From Dirofilaria immitis (taxonomy: Eukaryota > Nematoda > Chromadorea > Rhabditida > Onchocercidae), in the NCBI GenBank assembly GCA_024305405.1, contig JAKNDB010000109.1:3534001-3598000 (forward strand): a stretch of DNA of 64,000 bases, written 5' to 3'. The notes under the pieces are model-generated. The model was given only the letters and a program-made list of their open reading frames with translations, searched no databases and was not told where the DNA came from. Both the position numbers and the translations under genes were made by a program. Below are positions 11,931 through 21,503 of this stretch, one piece after another; the first letter of the stretch is position 1; the number at the start of each line of letters is the position of its first letter.

Positions 11931-13060
11931 TAAAAAAAACCAAAAATTAGTAGAATGGAAGAGATTACTGTAAATAATTAAGCTTCAGAAAATATTTAAT
12001 GGCAATGCTGTTAATGAATCACTTGTATTACAAAACGGATGATTCATTAATAATACCATCAGATAATCCTCTCCGATGGTATGTATGCCTGTGAAGGTAT
12101 AATATTTGGTTTTCTTTTTTCTCTACTTTCCTGTGTTTTCATTAAAATAGTCTGGAAACGAATGCAGAAATCGAATAATTCGTGCTGCTGTTTGTATATA
12201 ATATGAGTGACTAATTTTGATTAGTGATTGTGTATTAATAATTGTAATTGACGATGACATCATGGAAATGTAATTACGATTCTAAAAAACTATTTTCTTG
12301 AGATATAGTTATGATGACATCTAGCACAATGATAAAAAGTTAGGACCGATTTAAGAAAATTTTCAGGAAGGAAATTTTTGCCGATATTACTTTTATAGCT
12401 ACTTGAAAGATATTCTAATGGAAAGATGCAAAAATAACTTTAAACGACGCATATTTTAATAAATTTATACTTAAGAAATTCTGAAAAATCTTTGTCATTC
12501 TGCAGCTTCTAATGATATATATCTTTACTCTCGTGGATAACTTGAAGTGATGGATGAATGCTCGTTGTTACGGAGAAATAGAACTGATGCAAACCGCTGT
12601 TCGCTTTGACTCAGTATTTTGAAGTGTGAAATTATTAAAAGTATCAAAATGCTAATACAAAGTGTTGAGGTATTTTCTTTTACCATGGTTAGTTTAACAA
12701 TTTTTATCCCTGTTGGAAACGTTATATGCAAAATTTATCTTATATGAAGTCACTGTAACCTGTTTTGGACGACGCTTGCGCTACCATCAAAAAGCAAGTT
12801 GATTAAATGATCGTAAAAGTTTTAGTAATTCTCTAGTCGCAACAGTTTGTAAATAACTAGTATTATTTCCATTATTTTTTTCATTTTCCATAAGATATAA
12901 CAAAATTTGGAGGACTGAGTGCATATGCTAATGTGACACAGAAGTAATGGATCCAGATATCCGACGGCTGGATTAGATATAGTTTTAAAATTTTGGTGAT
13001 TTTTACATATATAACCTTAATATGTCATGACATCACTGCTCGATGACTCTCGATCATGAG
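11931..13060. other. Intergenic, no supported gene
   Basis: A minus-strand frame at 12525-12682 begins with a possible signal peptide (MVKENTSTLCISILILL) followed by QRFASVLFLRN, but it is not continued by a convincing exon. On the plus strand, 12911-12946 reads FGGLSAYANVTQK and 12947-12973 reads MDPDIRRLD. Either could be an upstream exon of the candidate gene at 13061. Confidence 0.3.
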
Positions 13061-13405
13061 CGGATCCTAATTCTTCGCAACATCATGATGTTCAATCAGG
13101 TGCAGAATTGCTCAGCATATTCATGGAAAACTACCAGAATTACAAATGCAAAATCATTCAGTTCAGAACGTTTTCTTATGAACCGTAAATCAGCACAACT
13201 AATTACAATCGATATAAAGCAAAGGAATCGCGGGTATCTTGGGTAAAATACACGCAGTCTGAACACTCGATAAATTAATTTTAATTAAGATAGTCCGCTT
13301 CTTTTTCACTTGTCATCGAATAAGGCCTAATAGTTGTCAAATTATTTTTGAAATTTCAGCATTTATAATTGGTTGGTTGGAATTAGCCAGTATTCCGGAT
13401 TTTAG
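13061..13405 (+). CDS. Candidate gene fragment, two exons
   Basis: Exon 13061-13184 reads DPNSSQHHDVQSGAELLS, then FMENYQNYKCKII, and ends at a good donor (GAACC|GTAAAT). An acceptor at 13359 opens exon 13360-13405 in matching phase, reading IYNWLVGISQYSGF-stop. AATAAA at 13411-13416 is very close to the stop. A start codon was not fixed; pieces just upstream (12911-12973) are coding-like but not in one frame. The family is not recognised. The coding composition and phase match are the only support. Confidence 0.38.
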
Positions 13406-14181
13406 AAAGAAATAAACCAGTGTGAATGAATCTCCCTTCACTTTGATTATATTATTCCTGTGCAGCTATAAATTACGAATGATTCTTAAATTTCATTTGG
13501 AATTCGTTGCGCTTGTACAAGTTTTTCTCTGTTATAAACGTAAGACTATGTTTATGATCTAACCAATAATATGTCAATTAATCTTAAGCAGTCCTATGAT
13601 TTTAGCGCCAATTTTTTCAAAACTACTCAACCAACTTTGAAATACTATAGTTTGCTTTAGTTAAAATTTTAATGTCTGGAAATTTCCTAAAAATTATTAG
13701 CATCTTGTTTATCATCTTAATGCAGATTGATTTATTTTATGAAGTTATTAAGATCTATTTCATACTTCGAATGTTGTACCGTCATTAAAATATTTTGGGA
13801 ATTTGCAATAAATGGCAGATAGATAGCGTGAAAAATATTTGCAAAAGTGAACTTAATTTAAACTTTACTTTTTTTTATAGATGTCGTGAAAGTTTCTCGA
13901 TGTTTGTTTGACACAAACGAATAGGTATGATAAAGCTTTACTGATTGGTAGAGGATTTATTCTTTATACACGTTATAAGACAGACAATTATCTAAAAATA
14001 TTCAAATAGAGTAGATAACTATCCGAAAATATTATTGGTAGAATTATTAGGTTTTCCTTTTCGTTATTGTTCATTAAAGATTGTTCTTGGAATCTTCTTT
14101 GAGAACTTAAGCGATGGATTGATCTTTCGACTGTCTTGTTATGTAATCATCCTAGTTGTTTACTATATGTACACCCTCGCA

Positions 14182-14368
14182 TAATTTACATGTTACCTAA
14201 TAGCGCGAAAGAAGTTAAATTTACAACATGTTAACTTTAATGCAGAGTGATTTTGTTTTCTACTTGTCAGCTATAGCGTAATTTGCAACATATTAATGTA
14301 GCACAAAAAAGTTCGTTTACTTCATATAATGTAGCACCACAGAATTTACAATATGTTAACTATAGAGT
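14182..14368. repeat. Four degenerate copies of an AATTTACAACATGTTAACT motif
   Basis: Related segments begin at about 14182, 14218, 14280 and 14343. Each has AATTT(A/G)CA near a (T)GTTA(A/C) core followed by a TAG-rich tail. The last three are spaced by about 62 bp. They lie 190 bp or more beyond the 3' end of the ethanolamine kinase gene. Function unknown. Confidence 0.45.
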
Positions 14369-14523
14369 AAAGATCAACAACTTGGTTATAACAAGATATT
14401 TCTATCATACAATATTTTTTGTGATTATTTCGTCATACCTATATTCGATAAAATATTTAGTTTTTCCAACAATAGAATGTGACTACCAAAAATTTTTGGA
14501 TTAAATCTAAATAGAAAATATAC

Positions 14524-14529
14524 TTTATT
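14524..14529 (-). terminator. Polyadenylation signal of ethanolamine kinase
   Basis: AATAAA on the minus strand lies 28 nt past the stop codon at 14558. This is the usual distance for cleavage a further 10-20 nt downstream. Confidence 0.55.
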
Positions 14530-14557
14530 TAAAGAAAACAATGTTGTGAAACTCCCT

Positions 14558-17445
14558 TTAATCACATTTAAGCATACATTTCTGAAAGAGTTCGTATCTC
14601 TGAATTGCGTACCTGGAAATCATAATAAAGTTACGACAAGCATATAAATAGTAAACGAGATTCATTTATAAGACCTCGAAAGCTCGATAGCTACTCGATG
14701 AATGTTTGGTTTATCATAGCCTCCAACTCTTGACGTTAAGTTATGATGAATATAAAAACGGTTGTAAATTTAGTTTACAACACTTACTCTAAGTAGTCAA
14801 AATCAATGGTTGAAATTTGAGATTGTACCAGGGCCCAAAGAGCCCAAAAAAATGAGCAGCCTGAAACATTTCGTCAAATTACTTGCAGAAATCTCACTCA
14901 TTTTCACTCCTTGAAAAATCTTATTATTACTTCTAAATAAAGCATAAGTTCAAAACTTACTGCTTCGAAAGCATTGTTTCCATTCAGGAGAATGTCAACT
15001 TCATCGTTTGTAGGTTTCCTTTCTAGATAATATGTCAAGTATTTCGTTATCCATTCACGTTTATATTCCTTATCAGGGCATCGAGAATAATTAAAATCCT
15101 TCACGCCTTTAAAATCGAAACTTTTTAAACTGTTGTTTTATTGGCATCGAACTGGAACACACACAAACAACAGTGTTCCTGTCATTTCATGCACGAATTC
15201 TTAATGAATTATTTCTTAGACTTCATTTTTTCAAAATATTCTAATCAAATATTTCTGAAATATGGGAACAAAATAATAATTCTCGAGTACAACGTCCAGC
15301 TGGAATAGTTTCAGATACTTTGGAAACGCACTCATGTGTTTCCTCCGTCAGCTAATTGAGCCGGTTGTTGCTTTTCTCACCATTTGATTGATTCCAAGCA
15401 TTTTACGAAAGTAGGATCATAAACTGACCAGCATATTCGCAAAAGTGATTAGCTATATCGAAGTCCTGATAATTGTAATCAGCATACTCGTAGTCAATGA
15501 AATTTATTGAGTCTGAAGTGAAGAAAGAATTTTAAAATAATTTTAGAAGTGACAACATTCATAGATTGTGATCAAACGAAAATTAATTTGTTTCTCAAGA
15601 GAACACATGTTTATCAGAAACAAAAATATCAAGGTTATTTTAGTCAGTATCAAAGAAATATTTTTAAATCTTCGACTAAAAGAATATAATTTTGGGACAA
15701 AGCAATTGCTGCTTGTCGCTTCAAACAAAATTTATTAAGTTGGTCATGATAAATTGCAGCTTTGCTTCAGATTTAGCTATAAAATTAAAAAAATTGGACC
15801 TGTTTTGTCATCATGAATAATGTTATGGATAAGGAGATCATTGTGACAGAAAACAACTTTGGACTGCTGTCGTTGAATAACATCCTTTAGACGATGCAAA
15901 TCATGCAATAAGAAAATCTCTCGTTGTTTAAAGAATTCATCGTATCTCTCTTGTTTTTGCTTATTCTAAGAAATAGGGAAATGCGAGGGAAGGATCGAAA
16001 TAGACAATTATTTAACTTTCATTCTTAATTAATTAGTCAAATAATCAAGTATTAAGAGTAACTGTAGAATGACCTCATAATGATCCGAGAAATTTGCCAA
16101 AAACTGTTTTATTTTGATAAATAATATTGGCTTTGTTTCATCACCAGTATCTGGTCTCAATTTGTGCAGTCTTGAAAGCGATTTACAAGTATTCCTGAAA
16201 GTATCATTGCTATAAGGAACTGATGTAGTTTTTGATTTTAGCAAGGAAAGATCATCATGAATCGGAGAGGATTTTTGAAGTTCAGCGAAGGCCTGACAGT
16301 ATTTGGTCGTGCTCAGCGCAATTCTACTATATTTCAAGAAAAATACAAATTAACTGCTGTCTTTCTTTCTAACTTGTCATCCTGCAAGATCTGAAATAGC
16401 ATGATAAAATTCGAGTAGAGTTCTGCAGTTGAAGTTGACAGCTCAAATTTTATCTTTCCCACTCTTCAGTAGTTGTTCAAACAAAAATAAATATTAATGA
16501 ATGCAATTAACTTGTAGAACTATGCCAAATTTAATTGCTAATTTGATGAGCGAATGAAAATTTAATATCTATTTTCATGTCAATATAACTATAACTGCTA
16601 TTGAATGCAGAATGAAAGATCAAATAAAAGCATACATAACAATAGTCTCATCACGTAAGTTGTCAACAGTAAGCGTATTTCCAGGAAGAAATCCGCTTAC
16701 AATTCCGCCGGAGAACCTTGCATATAATTGGGCGGCACATCCATGTGATGCCAAATATAGCCAGTTGTTCAATTCTTTATTCCTTTAATCAAATTTCTAA
16801 TGGTTAAAAAGCCTTACTCGAAATCATATAGTTAAGTTCCAAATCTATACTTCTTAATCACAAATGTTTTCTCAACATCATGAAGCAGTTCAAAAACTTG
16901 GTCATATCACAGCAAATCGCAATCAATAGGTCGAATAAATAGATTGATTTGATATTTAGAAGTGAAACAATTCGCATATAAGTATAGACACATCATCCTC
17001 AAAAACCACGATGCAGGCATAAATGGATGGTTCTTGTAATTTTGATATCATTCCTTCTAACATTGAAAATATTAAATTGAGATTTTAATTTCTAATACCT
17101 GTCGATGATTTTATCCGTATTATTTCCGTAAATTCGGAATAGTAGTCGTTCTTTTGCCTGGTACTATTTGATGGAGTGTACGTTGCGCACAGAATCTTAT
17201 TCGTTATTCCAACCGTAAAAGCCTAAATTTATATTTGTAACTTGTTGTCTTTTTAACATAAATTTCTAAAAATTTATTTAGCGATTAAAAATTTAGAAGC
17301 AAGTCCTAACTTTGAAAGAAATCAGTTCGCGTTTCCACGATGGTTTGATTTCTTTTAACACAAGTAGCGCTCCTTCCTTCGTGGCCTCATCATCAGTCAA
17401 TGGTAGTTTTATGTTTATTGTTAAAATATCATTTGCAGCTGGCAT
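14558..17445 (-). CDS. Ethanolamine kinase (choline/ethanolamine kinase family)
   Basis: The enzyme phosphorylates ethanolamine in the cytosol, the first step of the Kennedy pathway to phosphatidylethanolamine. Exons (minus): 17445-17311, 17222-17099, 16782-16636, 16326-16074, 15965-15800, 15512-15429, 15106-14961, 14860-14788 and 14612-14558, giving 394 aa. Landmarks in order are VGITNKILC, LLFRIYGNNTDKIIDR, LASHGCAAQLYARF, the catalytic Brenner-type VVFCHNDLLIHNII, the metal-binding INFIDYEYADYNYQDFDIAN, YSRCPDKEYKREWI, and a HFF..LWALVQSQISTIDFDYLEYA tail, all characteristic of the ethanolamine branch. Two one-base losses break it: T4 at 17152-17155 and A7 at 14846-14852 (+ strand runs). 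Adding one base at each restores homology and makes the total divisible by three. The start is an ATG 4 nt after an unpaired acceptor (TTTGATTACAG). Exon 4 carries about 45 residues of unusual sequence before SLSRLHKLRP. Confidence 0.93.
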
Positions 17446-18254
17446 TGTACTGTAATCAAAATAAATTAGAAAACAATTATGATAATAGCTCTTCAGCAAA
17501 AACGTATTTAATCAATGATATTTAAAAATATGGGATGCTAGCCGGAAAAACATCAATAGATATTGAATGATACAATGATCTTAAGTCCGTTAGCAATCGC
17601 TTTAATGAGTTGACAGAACTTGGAATTCATTAAAAGGTCTAAAGACTTTCGTTTGCAGTTCAAAGTTTTCAAGATGAAATATTGATAATTTGTTAACAAA
17701 AAAATAGTGAAGTACACTGATACGTTATTTTCCTGACTAATCGATCAGGTCGGTATCAAGGAAATTTTTGTATGAAAACCCCAGTTATCTGAATTCCAAC
17801 AAATAAAGTTTCTTCCACACTTCCATAATTTCGAAGTAAATACAACAAAAGCATGATTTTAAAAACCTGGAAATATTTTGGTGAAGAAAAAACTCGGGAG
17901 CATAATTTACTTCAACATTTTCTGGATTTTTTTTGTTGCTAAGATAAATAAATGATCTTATTGAAAATCTATTTGATGGACAATTCCAGTAACTTCTTTC
18001 AACATTCGAAAAGGCAATGCATGCCTTTTTTTCCGTCTAGGTGCTAGTCGCTTCATATACCACAATCCCTCGCATTCTTACGTTCTTCGGTAATATCTTA
18101 CATCACAGATGCAGAAAATAAACAAAAAGAAACCTTCCGTTATTGTATTACAACATCATGGATTCATAAATTCATGAAATTTAACATTTTAAATGGGTAA
18201 GCATTTATTTTTAACGCTATGTTTTACCAGAATTAACAATTTAATCGATGTTTT
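17446..18254. other. Intergenic between two minus-strand genes
   Basis: AT-rich sequence holding the promoter side of ethanolamine kinase and the 3' side of the next gene. No open frame of interest was seen. Confidence 0.5.
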
Positions 18255-19440
18255 TTAACCATACAAATGTTCACTATGAGGATCAGTCGTTGTGCTCTGA
18301 TAAAATAAATGAACCAAATGGATTGCAGAATGACATGCAAGTGAACTGTGACAATATTTCTGAAATATAATGCTATCGGACAGACTTATTACCAGAAGCC
18401 TGATGAAGAAATTAGAGAACATAATCATTGTTGCTTCACAGAAAACTGTAAAAGCTTGGAAGGTTGTTGTGTACATCGTGATGAGAATCAAACTAAATTA
18501 TTGAAGTTAAATCAATAAACTGAGATGAAGTTAAGATTAAAGTAAATTGAACCGAAAGCTGCAATAAGCTCTTGCAAAGAAACTGAAGAACAAATATCTA
18601 AGCAAGTTTTTTCTGCAGCTGGTAATTAGATCCCTGTTATCGGCAAGTTTGATAATATTTTATCAACAGAATGACTGTGCAAAATATAACAAAGTTTTGA
18701 GGAGAAAGAAAAAAATTGAAAGGTAATGAGCCAAAAAGTGATAGAATTATTGGAATGGGATGATTTGTATCCAATGATTGTGTTGACTGATTAGCTGTGC
18801 CATTGGCAATGATCACCAAACAGAATAGTACCTGAAAAAATCGAGGGTAAGGTAAGGACAGTGCGGGGATTAGCTTGCCCTGATCACAAATGGAGTTCAG
18901 GATAGCGAATGCAATACTGCATACTCAAATCTCTTCATCCTCATCCAATCAATTTAAAAGATTAGCAAGTAATGGCAATAGAATCGGCATTACCACGCCG
19001 GATGAAGCAAGCAATACTATAAGGATGGGAACATCACGGAATAGTTCATATCTTCCCTGAAAGACGGATCGCAAGCCTGTGTCAGTCTGCATGCATTTAA
19101 ATTCGACGCTTTCTCCAAATGTCGCAGGTTGCAATAGCAGCGACCAATGTAATATGTCGTCCAGTCGACAGAGGCCCGGCAAGACTGAGTAATGACAAAT
19201 AAACATTACCAGGCCTTCGGCAAAAAGATGCAGAGGAGGATGGAGCTGCGCTGTTATTTGTGGCCTCTACTCCACACACTTCCATCAAAAGCTTCTTTTC
19301 ATTTCCACCCAGTTCCTCTGATGTCCCTGAGCCACCCACTCTCCCTTCTTTCTCCTCGAAACCCTCTCAATAAGTCCTTCTTTTTGTTGATGGAGCGATC
19401 CATCCAACAACACCCCAACATGCAATCATCATCCATTCAA
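18255..19440 (-). CDS. Unrecognised multi-pass membrane protein gene, exon structure partial
   Basis: Minus-strand pieces in order: about 19420-19390 (MMIACWGVVGWIAPSTK, hydrophobic); 19181-18950, which includes ATFGESVEFKCMQTDTG and then a membrane span LIVLLASSGVVMPILLPLL; 18831-18720 after a strong acceptor (VLFCLVIIANGTANQ ... PIPIILSLFGSLPF); about 18620-18520 (EKTCLDICSSVSLQELIAAF); 18424-18391 (FCEATMIMFSNFFIRLL); and a terminal exon to 18255 ending TTTDPHSEHLYG. The last two exons match in phase across a short intron. Three to four membrane spans with one Cys-bearing loop recall a tetraspan (claudin/clarin-like) layout, but no signature motif is present, so no family is claimed. Several junctions do not keep frame as written. 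The 18950-19450 part is also open on the plus strand, so the strand is favoured, not proven, there. Confidence 0.42.
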
Positions 19441-20093
19441 TGCGTTCAGACAGCAGTGCACTCCGAACAATCTTTTCATGACCACTTTTTCATCTTATAT
19501 TTTTGATATTCTAATGCTGGCTCATCCAGAAGATTGTATTTGAAGCCAAAACTAACCGAACAATATAGGGGACATTGAATTACCCTTGTCTTATGAAACT
19601 AGATAAAAGATGAAGCTAATTCAACTTATTTTCTTTCCGTTTCATTCGTTCTTCAATTACCTTATTGCTTACTGCTCTTTCATTATCATTAAACATCATT
19701 CCTTTTATATTATTCTTATTTTTCTTAACGTCTACTGGTCCTGTAGCTTACTAAGTCTTTTATATTTCCTAGCTATTAATATCATGTGAAGTACTTTTCG
19801 ATAGAATCCTGGTTTGAATTTTTTTTTCATTATTGAAACAAGAATAGGATGTATATCATAAACTTGTTGACTGTTGATCGTTCAATTCAATTCACCCAAT
19901 TGAATATTTCAATTTATTAAAAAATGAATGAACTGCCCTTTGTTTGTACCATAAAATGGCTCATTTTTTACCATGTTATTGCATAATTTTTAGCAAAATT
20001 TCAAACTTGAATCAATGGATGGGACGAGAAGAAGATTGGTAAGGTTGCCCATCTCCTGAAATATATTGCTATTAGGTGCCTATTTAGCGTCCT

Positions 20094-20700
20094 ATGTTTG
20101 ACGCTATCAAAGAGGTACTATTAATTAATAAAATATGGCATACATTTATAATATAACTAAAATTCCAATTTTTTCGGGCAATAAATTTTAACTATTAACA
20201 GTTATTCCCATCTGAATAACTTTTTCTTCAGGTGATTGGAGAAATCAATCATAAATTAAATGCTGTTAACGATGAACTTAATGCAAGGATGAGTTATAAC
20301 GCTGAAAACAGTAAGTTTTCTCGTTTGCTACTAGTGGAAGTGTCAGTGTAGATAATCATTTATCTATCGATTATCATTGGTCTGTCCTACAGCATGAACA
20401 TTTCCATGCAGGAAATATGGTACTTCAAAGTCATTAACAATGATGCTTGACATAGATTTTTAGTCATTATGAAAATGCAGAAGTAACTAAAGACTTCCTG
20501 CCCTATACAGCACTTATTTCACCATCAGAGTTTTGATTGCCCTGCTTGCATTCTAGTGGGGATGATCCTTTTAAGTTTTGCCAATTAGGCTAATCTAATA
20601 CCAACCTCTTAGACTGAGCCATTTGTTAAGTCTTGCACTTCTTATCTAACCAGTGGAACAATTAGAAAAGATAAAGGAGACAGACGTAGATGGCAAATAA
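20094..20700 (+). CDS. Small coiled-coil protein, 49 aa
   Basis: Exons 20094-20114, 20232-20310 and 20654-20700 join in phase with canonical splice sites and need no frame repair. An unpaired acceptor (TGCCTATTTAG) lies 6 nt upstream of the ATG, as for a trans-spliced first exon. The product is MFDAIKE, then VIGEINHKLNAVNDELNARM, then a Glu/Lys-rich tail ending TDVDGK. Heptad spacing of I/V/L indicates one continuous helix able to form a coiled coil. The pattern AI..(V/M)(I/L)..IN..L....N..L.AR resembles the UPF0184/bublin coiled-coil family, which in C. elegans helps organise intestinal intermediate filaments. That match is short and has a gap, so it is only a suggestion. The gene is divergent from the membrane-protein gene on the minus strand. 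Confidence 0.6.
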
Positions 20701-20930
20701 TAATTCTTCAAGCAAAGCTCAATTATCTCCTGCTTGGATCATTTGACGTCGTCCTATAAGTAAGAAAAATTATAATTATATTTTATTCTTTATCACTTTG
20801 TCTGATTTATATTAGAAACAAACTTTTCAATTTAAAATTCTTTCTTGTACAGTTTGTTAGAAAAAAATGCGCATTTATAATAGATCGATCATTTTACATT
20901 CTTTTTCCTTAGTTTAGTCTCGACTGCCTT

Positions 20931-20991
20931 TTAACATACGAATGTAGTATGACTGCATACGAATGCAGTTTTAACATACGAATGCAGTAAA
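20931..20991. repeat. Short tandem copies of CATACGAATG(C/T)AGT
   Basis: Three copies of a CATACGAATG(C/T)AGT unit occur at about 20935, 20956 and 20976; the first and third are preceded by TTTTAA. It is a small local tandem duplication in intergenic sequence. Confidence 0.6.
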
Positions 20992-21401
20992 GTAGTCGGA
21001 GTGATTGAAACTATCGAATCGGTCTACGCATATCATAATTGAGAAGATAGAGAGGGAGATGGGGAAATAGGAAAAAGAAATCAGGTTCAGAATGTTACTT
21101 TCAAAAAAGAATTCTAAGTTTTTCCACAAGGTTGTAATGAAAATCCTCACGAAAAAATTCCGCTTCCTCTATGTGGAACTTAATTTTTAAATCCTTCAAC
21201 TAATTCTTGTATTTAGTCAAAAACAAATAGATTTCAGCCAGTCTTTCCAATTAGCCTTATTTCTGTTTATTCATTTAATTTTTTTCTAAATTTTTTAAAA
21301 ATATGTTCTATGACATTAGAAGGAAATCTCAAGAATGAAAATTTCAAGTAGGCTGCATTTCTAATACTTGTTTGATACAGATCACTTTAGCATTTTTGTA
21401 A

Positions 21402-21503
21402 TTTTTCACTCTATCTTGCCTTAAACTCCTGATTTGAAATCAAACTGGAATTCACGAAATTTGATTTCAAATTCGGAGTGTTAAGGCAGGATATAATGAA
21501 GGA
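21402..21503. ncRNA. Long near-perfect hairpin, candidate microRNA precursor
   Basis: The arm 21403-21444 pairs with 21460-21502 around a 15-nt loop (21445-21459). Counting from the loop there are about 43 paired positions with no bulge, only about four mismatches and several G.U pairs on the plus strand. The loop-proximal 13 pairs (GATTTGAAATCAAA side) are perfect. The total of about 100 nt suits a pri/pre-miRNA stem, with 22-nt arms that would begin near ACTCCTGATTT (5p) and TTTGATTTCAAA (3p). It lies in the intergenic region upstream of sad-1. The alternative is a miniature inverted-repeat element; no clear target-site duplication was seen at the ends. The strand is not certain. Confidence 0.5.

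Noticed and set aside
12525..12731. Minus-strand frame with a signal-peptide-like start followed by RFASVLFLRN, faintly like the N-terminus of histidine acid phosphatases
   Set aside because: The catalytic RHG motif is absent and no downstream exon supports it.
7133..17445. ift-20 and ethanolamine kinase as true pseudogenes
   Set aside because: All splice sites and the remaining frame are intact, and the same single-base defect hits every other conserved gene, which points to sequence error.
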